Positions 1 through 34,000 of a stretch of DNA of 64,000 nt are shown here, piece after piece; the stretch's first letter is position 1; each line of letters opens with the position of its first letter. The position numbers were made by a program, and so were the translations under genes. The stretch comes from Tubiluchus corallicola (taxonomy: Eukaryota > Priapulida > Priapulimorpha > Priapulimorphida > Tubiluchidae): contig JAQGDQ010000055.1 of assembly GCA_030141605.1 (NCBI GenBank), positions 515,001 through 579,000 of the forward strand, written 5' to 3'. Below the pieces are notes generated by a model, which ran no database searches, was not told where the DNA came from, and saw only the letters and a program-made list of their open reading frames with translations.

Positions 1-5
1 GGTAG

Positions 6-68
<63 letters not shown>
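1..68. repeat. (GTAA)n microsatellite
   Basis: A run of GTAA tetranucleotides opens the window and ends in GTAGG. The array is probably longer, because it is cut by the window edge. Confidence 0.9.
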
Positions 69-846
69 GGTTATAATGAAAAAAATTCCATTTTTCATGG
101 CTACTTTATAATAATATTGTGAAGTAGTAGAATAATACAATAATAATAATACAAATTGAAAACAATAATAAACAAATTGATTTACAATACTTCAATTTAC
201 AACACAGCTGCTAATAAACTTACAATACAAAACTTACAAAGTTTTAATCTTTGTTTATAACTATCTAAGTCAAATCTTTAATAAAAAAATTTCTATTAAA
301 TAAATTGGAAATGACAATAAAACCAATAGAAAAGTGTGAAGATAAAAATATTAATGTCAATCTTAATTAAAAATACATTTATTTATAAAAATATTAGCTG
401 CTTTTTATGTTTTTAATTGAGGTATAGCAAACATGCCATTCCTGTGTCTAAAACGCACCGTTTTTGTTTCTGGAGTGACAAGATTATGAAATCGATATGC
501 CGACCTATTTTATTCTTTATTCCTTATTCACACTCCATCCACGGAATTGGTATTAATTGTGATGTTATACAAAAATATACAAAATGAAAATTAATTAAAA
601 CTGTTAAAATTAATTGTACAGCTTTATACAGAAATTAACAAAGTACAATCTGCCTTGCTAGACTTATTACTGTTTCCTGTGTTTGAAGTCTACAGTTTTT
701 GCAATTATTTCTTGCTATTAACAATTATAAAACGTGTTAAACCGTGGTGAACACAAGAACATGACCCAAATATGAAAGGTTTCGAATAACCGGAAATAAA
801 GACAAAAACTCCACGCATATTGGCCTAATCATCCTCATCTCTGGAG
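69..846. other. AT-rich intergenic sequence
   Basis: No coding signal, RNA gene or clear repeat is visible. The sequence is strongly AT-rich with short poly-A and ATAA runs. Confidence 0.5.
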
Positions 847-990
847 TCACATGCCGTTTGACATGACCCTCCTGATCACTTTATTCCATGCTGCCCTGTC
901 ACCCGCAACCTCCCATGTCTCTGATGGTGTGTTGATAAGATCTTCTTGGATAAAATTGATGTAAGTCGTCCACTGTAAGATAGGCCTAAT
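847..990 (-). mobile_element. Non-LTR retrotransposon ORF2 C-terminal remnant
   Basis: Read on the minus strand, this stretch is open for about 47 codons and ends in a TGA at 847-849. It reads RPILQWTTYINFIQEDL, then NTPSETWEVAGDRAAWNKV, then IRRVMSNGM. The pattern RP-W-DL-TW-A-DR-W is the usual extreme C-terminus of LINE endonuclease/reverse transcriptase proteins, after the RT domain. No RT domain lies upstream on this strand, so only the 3' tip of a dead copy remains. The clade cannot be assigned from so short a piece. Confidence 0.7.
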
Positions 991-1831
991 GCTGCTGTTC
1001 GATTCTTTGCATTAGTAGACCATCATTATCATCGTAATTTTCGAATTCACTTGCAAGCCAATCTATGTGCAGCAGCGATCTAAGAAGCAAGGCAATACTT
1101 GCTCATGCTTTGCTTTAAAATTCTGGCATACTTGCATTGGCTGTGACTCTCTTGCAATAACCTTTAATCAACATTGCCAAAGTCATAAGAAGCCGAATCT
1201 ACTTTAGAAAGTTCAACACACTGTAACCTGCTGGATGATCAATCGTTATCGAGAAGATAATTGTTCAACAGCATCCGCAGCTTTATTCCTTGACATTAGT
1301 TAGATAAACTACTTTACTGAGTCAGAGAACCATGTCTTAACATTTTGTGTTGTAAGTTGTAACTTCGTACAGTATTTCACGCCCATTTTGTTTAATAGTC
1401 CATCCACAGTCTGTCACCCGTTTTGAAGGTGATACCTACAGGAATTGAAGTAGAACAATAACTGTTTAAGAGGCAATTCTTAGCTAGATCACAAACAGTC
1501 TGGTACAGAGCGCTCAGGACCACAAGTAGCATCACAGTTTTTCCTGTTAATTAAGAACGTTTAGAAATCTCGGTTAGAAAGTAAACAAGCAAAACATGCA
1601 TTGACGTTTTCTTTGGCTCCGCGTGTTTGTTTAAACGACCTATAAACGCACAGTATCCGACTCTGTAGGCTTGGTTTCTTGAACTGATTCATACATTCCT
1701 GATGCATCCCGAACAACAGCATTCATAAAGCAGCTAGTTTTTGATTATTTCCCGCACGTACTTCTTTCCTGTTTTTAAATTTCAGTCTGAGTTTATTTGT
1801 ACTTTATACTGAATGTACGAATTTTATTGTT

Positions 1832-2012
1832 GTAATAAGCCTTTTCACAGTTTCAGCGATTGATGATGATCGTGAAAAGGTCAAAAATTAAGTGTACCAC
1901 ACAACGCATTTGTGTACACTTGACAACGCCTCGCAGCCCGTGTTGTTGTAATAGTAACAGATTTAACAACTAGCTAGAACCTTACCTAGTTCGTTTTTCC
2001 TTTTTCCCAAGC
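1832..2012. repeat. Dispersed repeat R1, copy 1
   Basis: About 180 bp beginning at TAATAAGCC and containing GTGTACACTTGACAACGCC recurs at 19743-19925 in the same orientation. Scattered substitutions separate the copies. The one here is intergenic and the other lies in an intron of the coiled-coil gene, so this is an interspersed element and not a local duplication. Confidence 0.8.
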
Positions 2013-2769
2013 TAGATCTTGCTAGGAAATCACTCTACGCATAGACTAATGCATAATTAAGAAAAGTCACTTAACAACTGATGTTACTGGGCTGATGTGA
2101 GCAGACTGCTTTGCTTTACCCACATGTCACGTGATGGTTGTAGTTAAGAGTCGTTGCTGTGGTGCAAAGGTAACTGTCGAGCAAAAAATGGGGGAATTTT
2201 TAATTCGGTATAAAACTCTTTTATATTTGATTGTGTGAAATAAGATTTTGATGGACCATTGAATACACTAAATAGTAGTGGCATAGCTAAAAGGGGTGGG
2301 GTGGAAGAGGCGTTCCGCTATTTGCGCCACTTTTCAGGGTACAGCACTTTAATCAAGTACAATGTAAAAGCGGATTCTGCCGGAACAGTAGAAAAGCAGT
2401 AGAACAGCCAAAACACCCGACAATTTAATTTTCCTCGAAAACGCTTTCTGTCGAAAGTTGCCAAAATGATAATTATAATAACTTAACTTATAATAGCATT
2501 AACTTTTTTAACACACAAAGGTGCAATAATTATTATAAGGGCCACGAAGATTGTGGTTTTTATCACTAGAAGTCAGTGTTTTAAGTTACAAGCATTTTGT
2601 CCCGTCAAATTTTGTTTCGTAGTCGTTTCCTCCACAAAATACTGGTGCAAAAAATCAGGATCAATTGATTATGCTGTTGATGCTTAAGTAACTTACAAAC
2701 ACGATTTTACTTAAGTACAATGGATTTAAGTGAGCATAAAATTAGTATCGTATTTTCAGAAAAATACTT

Positions 2770-2893
2770 AAACACGGAAAGTTTGCCGTCAAACGTTCAT
2801 AAGCACACCTATTATTTTTGTTGGTCAACAATCGTCTTATCGTCATTTTTGGTGATGATTTTAGGTGACGCTTGGGCCAAATTTTCTTTAAAG
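2770..2893. repeat. Direct repeat flanking a MITE-like element, left copy
   Basis: About 122 bp from AAACACGGAAAGTTTGCCG to CAAATTTTCTTTAA recurs at 3496-3618 with roughly 10-15% differences. The two copies bracket repeat R2 (2894-3475). The 64-codon open frame at 2720-2914 sits on this repeat and is not thought to be a gene. Confidence 0.8.
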
Positions 2894-3475
2894 AAAAAGA
2901 AAAGGGGTACCTGAAGTAAGTTTAAAGAAATCGCCCTAAAAATTATATTACTTTACAGCAACTTTATGCGTATATCGTACTCGTGTTGAAAGGATTTTTA
3001 TTTGTTCATTTTAAATCTCTCACAGTACTGTCATATACGCACAACATAAATCAGGGGAAGATTAAGCAATGTTAAAATATGTCCCGAAAAACTTACCTGC
3101 TGGAAAGACTTATGTAACTAGAAATAATAATTTAAAATGTTTGTGCTAATTGGTAAAATGTCGCTGGCTCATCCTCCAGGGTCGTCACACACTAACCAAA
3201 AACGTATTTTTTATCTTATTAACAAAATACAGTAATTTAAAACTTTACTTAGTTAGTAACGCTGTGCTACGAATGCTATGATTATTTTTTCAAACTTCAC
3301 TCAATGTTATTTAATCTAAACTTATTTCAAACGACCTGCCATTAAAATGGCTGCGCCTAACAGTTTAAAATTATAAGTTTTATACACCGATACTGTGGAC
3401 GCAAGTCCTGCATTCAAAAAGGTAGGATGTAAGTGGTAAAAAATTTTAAGACGAATTTTTAAGCTTTATGTAAGT
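2894..3475 (-). mobile_element. MITE-like repeat R2, copy 1 (inverted)
   Basis: This 580-bp stretch is the reverse complement, with many substitutions, of 60985-61645. Shared landmarks are AGCTTAAAAATTCGTCTT near one end, GGCGCAGCCATTTTAATGG in the middle, and CGAGTACGATATACGCATA (seen on this strand as its complement near 2965) near the other. It has no coding capacity, which suggests a non-autonomous element. Termini and target duplication could not be fixed. Confidence 0.75.
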
Positions 3476-3495
3476 GGAGGATTTCCTAATGCTTT

Positions 3496-3618
3496 AAACA
3501 CGGAAAGTTTGCCGACAAAAGTTCATAAGCACACTTATTATTTTTGTTGGTCGACAATAGTTTTATTGTTTTGTTAGTGACGATTTTAAGTGGCGCTTCG
3601 ACCAAATTTTCTTTAAGT
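3496..3618. repeat. Direct repeat flanking a MITE-like element, right copy
   Basis: This is the partner of 2770-2893, in the same orientation. It lies just downstream of repeat R2 and about 100 bp before the first recognised exon of the coiled-coil gene. Confidence 0.8.
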
Positions 3619-3724
3619 CAAATTGTCCCCTATTTCACATTTATGCATTGATAACAAAAAGTAGTGAATTGAACACTCGCCTACAAATGCTATCCTTGAT
3701 ACATGTATTTTGCATTCATTTTAG

Positions 3725-24379
<20,655 letters not shown>

Positions 24380-25485
24380 TAAAAAAATAGTCTCGTAATT
24401 AGAACAATAAGATACTTAATTTGTAAATTTGGTTATTTATAACTGGAAGTGGTTCCTTTTTCACGTATCTGCTACGTAGATTTCAGATCATCACTTACAA
24501 TACACGTCTGTGGTTACTGCTTAGCAATTAAATTTCTGGTGTCTTGAGGTAATTCTGTCCTAACAAGAATAACGTTTCTGGCACTAGGTGTCCACACCTG
24601 TTAAGGAAAATGTCATCCAAGAGTAAGTTGGTCAGATGGCGATATAGCGTTGCACAACAAGAAATGGCATGTATGGCTTCAAGTCTTTTTTACCAAAACA
24701 TGCTTGCCAAATTAACAAAAAGAACCACAACAAAACATTGAACCAGACTACCTACCAGTACTAACTAAACTTTCATTTTTTATACCTGTAATGAACAAGA
24801 AAACAGTGATAACCACGTGGTTGCAAATTACAAGCTTTCGAGCAGTTAGGTACGACATAACTAGTTGTAGCAACGTATTTATCTGGTTCTCTTGACTTTT
24901 CTTTGTCAAACCAAGCAGGTCCTTAATGATTTCTTTTTACTAATTAACATGGATTGATGAAGCAGTACCAGACTACTAAACTCTACTATGCACTTGGCTT
25001 TGTTCGCTGAGTTTCAAAAGTGGTCAAAATGCTTTAGTGACCACTGGTTTCACGAGCGATTATAATGATCTAATTTATATCAGTCAATTAAAATCACTAT
25101 AATCGTTGCGTGAGTTTAACAGCCCTTTGTACCCAACTCATAAACCACGAAGGAGACTTTCCGCTGCTAGAAAATTAAATCCCTAATCTCTGAAATAAGG
25201 AAGTGCTAGCTTTTGTTGGCACTGTCGGTCATTGTTAGCAAGAAGATTTAGTTCATTTCTGCCAGAAGCAATGCAAGGTTATTGTAAATAATGGCTTTAG
25301 TAGACCTAACGTTCAGACTATTTTATTTATTATTTGCTATTTATTATTTATGCGCATTTTAAATTATCAGTTTAAATGCTTTGTTAACAAATGCTGAATT
25401 TATTAAAACTGACTGAAACGGAACCTTTATCGGCTTTAATCTGTTTGTTGTAAACTTCGTAGTTTTATGAAACTTTTCTGGCTGT
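24380..25485. other. 3' UTR/intergenic sequence
   Basis: AT-rich sequence after the coiled-coil gene. ATTAAA words occur near 24526, 25172 and 25400. No gene or repeat was recognised. Confidence 0.4.
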
Positions 25486-25645
25486 TAGTGTGACGATAGT
25501 GACGCCATCGATGACAACGATGACAATCATTATCATCATCATCATAATCGTCATCATCATTATCGTCGTCATCTTCATCAACATCACCTTCACCATCGTC
25601 ACTATCATTATCGTCGTCATCATTATCATCATCATAATCTTCATG
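25486..25645. repeat. (CAT/CGT)n tract
   Basis: Low-complexity ATC/CAT triplets in intergenic sequence. Open frames across it, on both strands, are runs of Ile/Thr/Val, Met or Asp and are not considered genes. Confidence 0.85.
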
Positions 25646-28021
25646 TGGAAAAGGGACGCGAAAAATACAGTACTGTGCAGGCAAATATGAAATGTAAAAA
25701 TCAAAACTAATTTGAAAGCTGTGAATAATAACTACATTTACATTTATGTTAATTTTTGCATATAGTATATATATCATGAGCAAATGCTTGAACAGCAATC
25801 AGACATTTTATGTACAAATATGCAAACAATGCTTTTCGAAAGCAAACAGAAAAGCACCTATTATTTGTTTACACAGTTTATACCAGGAACAAAATAATTG
25901 AAGTTAATGATGTAATTCAACTCGGATACAGAATATTAACAAACAGTTCTATTGCTGCTTCAGCATTTTAAATTGATTTTTACTTGCAAAAGAAGTTTTA
26001 GAATCATATTATAAATTACTAACCCCTTAGTAATTTATAACGGACTTAGCATGATGTCCAAGTGAAGCAGTACGTAACTATAGCAACGCGGAACAGTTGA
26101 TGACGCGATGATATGAGCGTCAAAATGAAACCAAATTCTTGCATCCAAACAACCTTCTCAAGGAAAGTTGGTCCGACGTTTGGTGTCAAAGCCATGCAAA
26201 ATTTGAGATAGAATTATTGCGACCAGCGACCATTGAAGCTAAAATGGTAAGGTCATAGATGTAATATTGATATAAAAGTTTTTAGACACGCAGCACATTT
26301 TGCTGCTATTGTGTTGAAATCATACTTAAATTTGAGATTTCAATACCCTTCATCAATTTAAAATGTTCAACTAATATCAGACGGCACAAAAAATGTGCCA
26401 ACGTTTTGAATACGATGTTATAGGAAGAAAACAACGAAATGGCTCGAAAAAATAAACATTTTAAGCCATTTATCTTGGAATTTTCGAAAATACAGAAGTT
26501 TTAAAACAATAAGTCAAAACATAAATGCGTAGAAAAATGTTGTGTCACTGTTATTGAAATTTATAACAAAAGCCTCCGTGTGTATATAATTTTCAACGCA
26601 AACTAAACAAATTCGTTTCTTTAAGTTACTGACACAGTTTTTCACTTTTTAATGGGGTAGTTTGGGGTTTTTGGTCCCAGGACCCAGGCTCCGAGCGCTC
26701 GACAAATTTTGCCTTTATAATTCCTCTGCGTCAAATGACTCCCTGTGGGAATTCCACGCCTTCTCTAAGGAAATTTCAAGTACCGTAGTTCAGACGATTA
26801 AGTCCCATTTTTACTGATAAATTTTTATCAGTGCATTTTATGGTAAAGACCATGATGTTACCTGATTAATTTGATAGTCTTTATTGTCTTGCTGGCATAT
26901 AAGTGCTTAGCATCTCACATAGCAAAAGCTTTTCGGCCATGACTTAAAAACCATAAAACTACAAACCTTTAACTTTTCCTACCTAAAGGCTAATGTATTG
27001 AGATATCACACCATGAAATTTCAACTTTGTAGAGCACTCGCTTCTAATATTATTGTAATCTAAACTTCGGCACGTTTTTTCTGCGCCACCCTATAAATGC
27101 ATTCCTACATACTTGTAGCATTTGCAACTCGCTCTTTTTTTACTAACTTCACGCAGAGCATACATCTTAACGTGTCAATGACTGGGGGGGGGGGGTCCAA
27201 TGTTCGAGCCTTTTTGACTTGGAACCCTATTTTCCGTTTTGCAAACACAGAGTTCACTGAACTTCTAACAGTATTTGTTATTTGCTACTCCAATGTTTGA
27301 CAGGCGGAATCCAAGTATCAGAGCAATGTGATTTACTTAGAGAACATTTGGATTTTTACTGAAATCCAAAAACATGAAATTATTCCATGAAACTCAGAAA
27401 AGCAAGAACAAGCAGTTTCTTAGTGAAAGATAATGTCTTCCTTTCAATACGTAAATTGTATCTTCCGTAAAAACAGTACTCTTGTGGCTAATCCTGAAGA
27501 CGTCCATCCGGAAGGTAATTTGATTTGTTAGGACTTCTTTGAATCTCTTGGATTCTGGATTTGGCTACTGAGTTTACATGGGGGGGGGAGATTCACGGGA
27601 AGAAACGATGAGACTTACTACAAAATTTGTTAAAGTCGAAACTAAATAGTTATGCTCAAAGTTATTGATTTTTGGATGAAATATGAAACTCTTTGTCTAC
27701 GGAAATCGGAAATTATTTTATTCTAAAACCGGGAATTTAAGAAGGCATTCTTCAGCCACTGACTCAATGATTTTGGACGTTTTAAGTTTTGCAATTTTAG
27801 AACACCATCATTCTACACTCTCTCCGCTGTCCACTCTGTCCAGTTGATCTCTGGTCAACCCTTACACTAAACGTTAATCAAATATTAGCTGTTCGATGAT
27901 TTGACCCTTGCAAATGGTCACGATTATCAAGATACAATTTTGAAGAAGAGCTACAGGTATATCCTTTATCGAGAAACACTCTATCGCTCTTATTTCGTGA
28001 TAATAATTTGTTATTACTATA
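25646..28021. other. Intergenic sequence before the carbonic anhydrase gene
   Basis: No gene recognised. Runs of G (11 at 27184-27194 and 8 at 27581-27588) are visible. The promoter of the downstream gene is expected here, but no single convincing TATA or initiator stands out. Confidence 0.4.
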
Positions 28022-31000
28022 ATGTTAAAAATGAACACGTATCAGGTCAGTTTGAATAGAATTTGCTTTTCGTTTGGTATTAAATAATTATTTGTCTACA
28101 AAATTTTCTTAAAAACAAATGTATTAAATTTGTGCTAAGCATAATGGTTAAAATGCGTTCGTTCTAGATTATTCGGCAGGGCGTTTTCAGTGAAGTGAGT
28201 GTTTTTTTCTTTTGCTATCTGTAATAAATTTTAAAAAAATTGGTTCAACACCGAATTCCTACTCGAATATTGCACAAGTTAATGTAAACATCGGTTTTTC
28301 AGATGAGTGTAAATCATTCATTATCGTTTATTTCAATTGGTTATCATTTATTTCTTTTTCTTTTTTATTTATTAATACGGATAACACAAGATTTGAAGAT
28401 TGTACTGTTTTTTGCATTAATACTTTGTGCTTCAAACGCAGGGTGAATTTGAGTTCATAATAAAATTACTCCTGTCATTTGTGCTGATGTCAAATACGGG
28501 ATGGCTTCCAGAGACATCAGGCTCTCCCTCTTCCTTGACAAAGTCCATGGATTTCATGGAAATCGTTGCACACAACAAAGATTTGATGTCTTACTCCACT
28601 TACGACGTCAATGATGACGACAAGATCACGCTGGATGAGATGATCTATGCATTGCAGGATGACAGCGTTAATGTGATGAAACTGTTCAGAGCTGCTGATT
28701 CAAACGGTATTGTAACGACTTTTGTCTTGCTAGTACAGTAATAGTTCTCAGTTTCAAGGAAGCCAGGTACTCTAGGAGGCGCTGAAGTAGAATGGGTGAA
28801 AACACTACTGTCACAAGAATCACCTACTTGGTTAGATGGCAATCAAAATGTATCTTGCATAATTATTTTGACCATTTCGTTAACCATCTGCTTATTACTT
28901 CCGTTAAGAGATCTCGTTTTTGTCTTCGTTTGTTTGTCTGTCTGTTAGTCTGCTAACAAGACTGCACAAATATTCTATCCACGGAACTTTGTGGAGGAAT
29001 GGGATATGGGACAATGAAGGGTTCCGTAGGATCTCTTAAACTTTAGAAGGATTCTGGGCCATTAAGAGGAGGTAGTTTGACGCCCTAGGTAAACGTGTTG
29101 TTAGCGTCTCCTCCTCAATGATCAACCCCTTCCCCCACGGTCCACACCACATCCCCCAAATTGAACTTTCTTATGTAATATTATAATAAAATAATAATAT
29201 TAGGTATCTGCGTGTGAGGCTTATACAAGAATTATAGTGTGCTAATTAAGACTTAGTGTAGTCAGCTACCTATCTAGAGCTCGTGTTGATTGAATTTGAA
29301 GTTGAATTTATGACGCCATTGTACATCTTGGGTGCTGCGTGGAGTGGCGTAATCTTAGAAAACCAGATAAAGCAAAACCAGAAAGTGTTTTTCTGCGGGA
29401 AGACACATGCTAGCTTCCATGACTCATACATTTTAATAGGAAAACAACGCAAGTAGTTTGCTTTAATTAATTAATGTTACACACGTAAAGAATTATGCAT
29501 ACACTGTGTTATTACGCTAATTTCGGCTAAAATTCGGCTATGTTTTAGGTTAAAACTCGAAATTAAGCAATTACTGGGCAACAGCTTAGCTTGCTTAATG
29601 GTAGAACCGGCCCTGATTGAGAGGAAAAGAGACTACCATCTTTGAGTGGCTTTGGAGAGGTCGCCTGCAGCATAACAACAACAACTTTTTCTATATTTAC
29701 AAAACTGCGACCCCCTGAAAACATTTTAAGTTGCTTCCAACCATAAGTTTCAAATTTAACCTGTCAATATGATTACAATATCATATTGTATAATATCATA
29801 TAATATCATTGATTTTATAAATCTCTAAATTTTCCGAAGTTACAGCAATAAAGATCAAATACACAATGGTGACGGCGGCTAAATAGTTTTAATTTTTGTT
29901 GTCAAAAAAGGACCATATACGCGGCTATAATAAAAATATTTCAGCATTTAATAATTTACTAAAACATTTTTAATGGTTTCAACCGAGAGCTTTGAAAACT
30001 GAATCACATTTTTCTCTATTTAATTAGGTGATGATGCGTTAAGTTGTCAGGAATTTTTGGACGCTCCGTTTTGGCCAAATCGAGATGAAGTTAATTGTCG
30101 AGCCAATCGAGGTACGCTAATTACAAAATTGCGCATTTAGTATCGCAATACAAGAGTCTCGGGGCAGTACTTCCCTTCCATGTTCATTGGCTGCGGGACT
30201 TCGCCTTGATGATGTCAAATTAAAATGGCGTACTTATTGAATACATGACATGGTTGAATACTGTAGGCCATCCTGCGCTAAATTTAGCGCACTACGCATG
30301 CGCTAAATGGATTCGAAATTACGTTTGAGTTTAATACTTTATCTTATTCACGTAAATGTGCAATTGTATTTTTGAAGTGAATAAAAAATCTAATCTAATT
30401 TAAATTTTCGGGGAACCAGTGCGGTACATGGTCAGTCCAACTACCTCATTGGTGGTTTTTGTTCATTCTTTTAACTTTACATTGGAAATTTTGACAAATT
30501 TTTAAAAATTCTGTGAGTTTCTTCGTTTTGAAAAAAATTGTGCTTCTTCTTGACGTCAGTTTGGCGTCTTAAAAACCTGCTCGACCAGGTGTTGAACTCA
30601 CGCCAGCATGCAGTACGTAGCTATTGTTTTTCGCTTATCTTTTCTTGACAATGCCACATTGATAACTTAGTTGCATCTATTTTGTACAAAGCAATAACCA
30701 AACATATAATTACAAATAATCAGTTCAGTGGGTGTTTGATTTGCTGTGATTAAGTAGTACATGTGTTTTAGTAGCATAAAAATGAAATCAGACCATAAAT
30801 TATTTCGATAGGTCAGGTAGTGCTGTCGCAGTTTATGGTGTGATAATCACAGAGCTAAACGCAAATGTTGAGGGAGGGAATGTTGAGGAGCCTCACTAAG
30901 CGTTTGAAGGGCTCACAAGCCTCACTTATCATGACGCTATTGAAACAGCCAATTGTATCTCGCAGGGAAGTATTACCCCGAGACTCTTATATCGTAATTT

Positions 31001-34000
31001 ATGTTAGTGTCGTATCGTTGTATGCGATAATCAAACGCAATTACGCGATTAGTATTAAAGAATCAGCGCTAGAATCACAATTTTGAACAAAATTTTGAAA
31101 CATATTTATTCAGACCTAACTTTTGTTGAACAAGTTTTACTTTTGAGGCGAAAAACGTTTTCAAATTACCATATGATAAACAGGGGCATCGTGACGTGGG
31201 GCAATTGCAAAACTTAACATATATTCACTTATAGTTAGAAACTGCAGAAATTATTCTGTTTGGCTTGGTGAGATCGAAAATGCACTTTATGATATAGATA
31301 TCAATCGTTCTCAGACATTTTGATTCAAGAAATTAACGTATGACGTCACAGTTGCGTCATCGTTTGAAAAATGTGGTCGCTATTAATGAATAGAGAGAAA
31401 GACTGAAGTATCTTTACCACAGCCTTAAAGGAAGACAGGATCATTTTTCATATACTACCCAATTTTCCAAGTCCAATAAAAAGTATGCATTTTTACACAA
31501 TTAATACTGCAAAAGCGTTCCTGCTATTTAAATATAAGATTAAAATCTTAAATAGCGGCGGGCAGCTTTGTGTATTTTTCTTCTGTTAATAAGCTACAAG
31601 CAGTTCTTTTTTTCTTTTTGTTTACTTTATACGCCAGAAAGGTAATTTTCTGATGCAAGACCATATGCTAGAAAGTGTATTTCTTAACTAAATAACTGTT
31701 TTTTTATTTTTATTTTCTGTGGTTTTTCTGAGTCGGTGTTTAATTCAGTGGTTAATTATTAATTACACTACAAAATTAACAAAACTTGCTCTTATTTTTA
31801 GTTCGTCGGGCAGGATCAGTCGGCGCATTTTTGCCTGGTCATGATTGGACGTATGAAGGCGGTACGTTTGCATAATTGTACATAATTCGTTCTCGCATAT
31901 TTCTTTTTCTTTATTTTTCTTCATGCACATCGTCCGACATTTTATTTGGTGCTGTGCAACCTACTGTTCATGGTGCCGCAACAATTCTTCCAGCTTTGCC
32001 TGATGTCAAACACGTTTAATTTTACCACTCGAAACGTAAAAGCAAGCCGAACTGAGTTTCGCATTTTCGAAACAAACAAATACTGAATTCAGTTTAATTT
32101 GTAGCAGTTTTCTAAATGTAAGTACTTCTACTTTTATATCAAAAACAAGAACAAGTAATTAAAATATTTGCATAGTTGAATATTACATTTTTGCAATGAT
32201 GATATTGACAATGACGATGAAACAAGAGTAATTAGTACATATTTAGTAATAAAAGTTTACTGGTCTATTATAAGAGACCTACGTTTTAGTAAAGAGAAAA
32301 GAAATTACAATATGACTAACTTACGACACGATTACATTAATTGTATACGTTAAGTTTAATACAAAAGACTTTAAGACTTTAGACATACCTATTATACTGT
32401 GCTATTATTGTTACAATTAATCGCCAATGAAATGTTATTACCAGATGAGATTCAGTAACTGTTATGCGCGAACAATCCAGCTGTGTCTAATCGCTCTACT
32501 TTATGGTATTTAAGAAGGTTAGCTGAGTTAGCACAATCTGTCTGCTTTTAAAAATTTGACGTTTTTTGGATTTTTTAATATTAATTCATAATTCTGAAAA
32601 TCAGATATTTGCAAACGAGCTCTCATTTTTGTATACAAGCCTTTCTCTAAAATTCGATAGTGAATAACAGGAATGCTGAACTAGTTATGCCGCTGTTATA
32701 GTTTCTTGTGTTATTTCTATTTTACTTCCAGACAATGGGCAAGATTACTGGGTTAACAGTTACCCGGACTGTGGCAAGAATGCGCAATCACCAGTTAATA
32801 TAAATGATATGGATGCGATATATGACTCAAATTTGGATGATATAACGTTCACTGGATATGATTCTTTAAACGACATGATTAAGATGGAAAACACTGGACA
32901 CACTGGTAAGTCATTGGTAATGGAATAAAAAATGCATTGTTTTTTGGGTGACTCGCTCGCGAATTGACCATATAAAGAGGTCTATTTCGCTGTGATGCCG
33001 ACCTTGTTGTCGTTCATGTAGTAAGGTTTTATCTAGTTTTATATTGTGACATCACAACAAGGTTACTCCGTGACAATAACATAACAATCCATAACATAAC
33101 ATAACTTTCCATAACTATAATAATTGGGGTTCTAAATGACATATCCAGGCAAGATGGCAAAAATTCTATAAGAGAGAATTCCGGCTTAGTTCATCGTGCA
33201 AGTATTTTAGAACTGCTACAATCGCATTTACGTTGGTTTATGTCAAGGAATTCGAAACTTATATATGAAAACGATACTAGCAGATTTCTCTTGACATGCG
33301 TTCTATTTTACTGATCTTAGATCATTATTCTTAATAATTGTCTAAGATACCGGTACTGCCAATTCATCTAGTAAGAGATAGTAAAAATGATATATGGAAT
33401 AAAAAATGCGTTGTTTTTTGGGTGACTGGCTCGCGAACTAACCCTATAAAGAGATGTCCTTCGCCATGATGCCGGTCTTCTTGTTGTACATGCAATAAGT
33501 TTTTAGCCAGTTTTATATTGTGACATCATAAGAGAGTCTGGCTACAGTATTGAAGACAGTGAAAGAAGACAAAAAGAAAAGAGAAAGAAAAAAGCGTGAC
33601 AAAGGAAAACACACACAACAAGAAATGGACGAAAATAAACGAATGAAGAACAACGTAAAGAAAGACGCTGAAAACGATTTTTAATAAACATTTTGCAAGC
33701 TTACTTTCGTCACATTTTTTTAAATTAAGCTGTAAGTGCATGACCCAGCAGTCTCCACGTCGTCGTCGTCGTCTTCGTTACCAAAGTTAAGATTGGCCTC
33801 ACGCTGGGCTGTGACTGGACGGGTGAGCAGCTTCGATTTTTGGTTTGAGAGATTTTATTTCATGCTGTTTGTGGCTGTTTAACCCCGGAGAGGGAGAAAG
33901 TTTGTTTATTCCACATTTGTACGTAGCTGAGACTCCTTTGCTGGTCCAGTGGCTCATCTGAGAGATGTAGCCTTGATAATACTTTCGGTTTGCACAAGCC

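Noticed and set aside
2720-2914. 64-codon open frame with a hydrophobic stretch
   Set aside because: It sits on one copy of a 120-bp direct repeat whose other copy (3496-3618) is not open, and it has no splice or family support.
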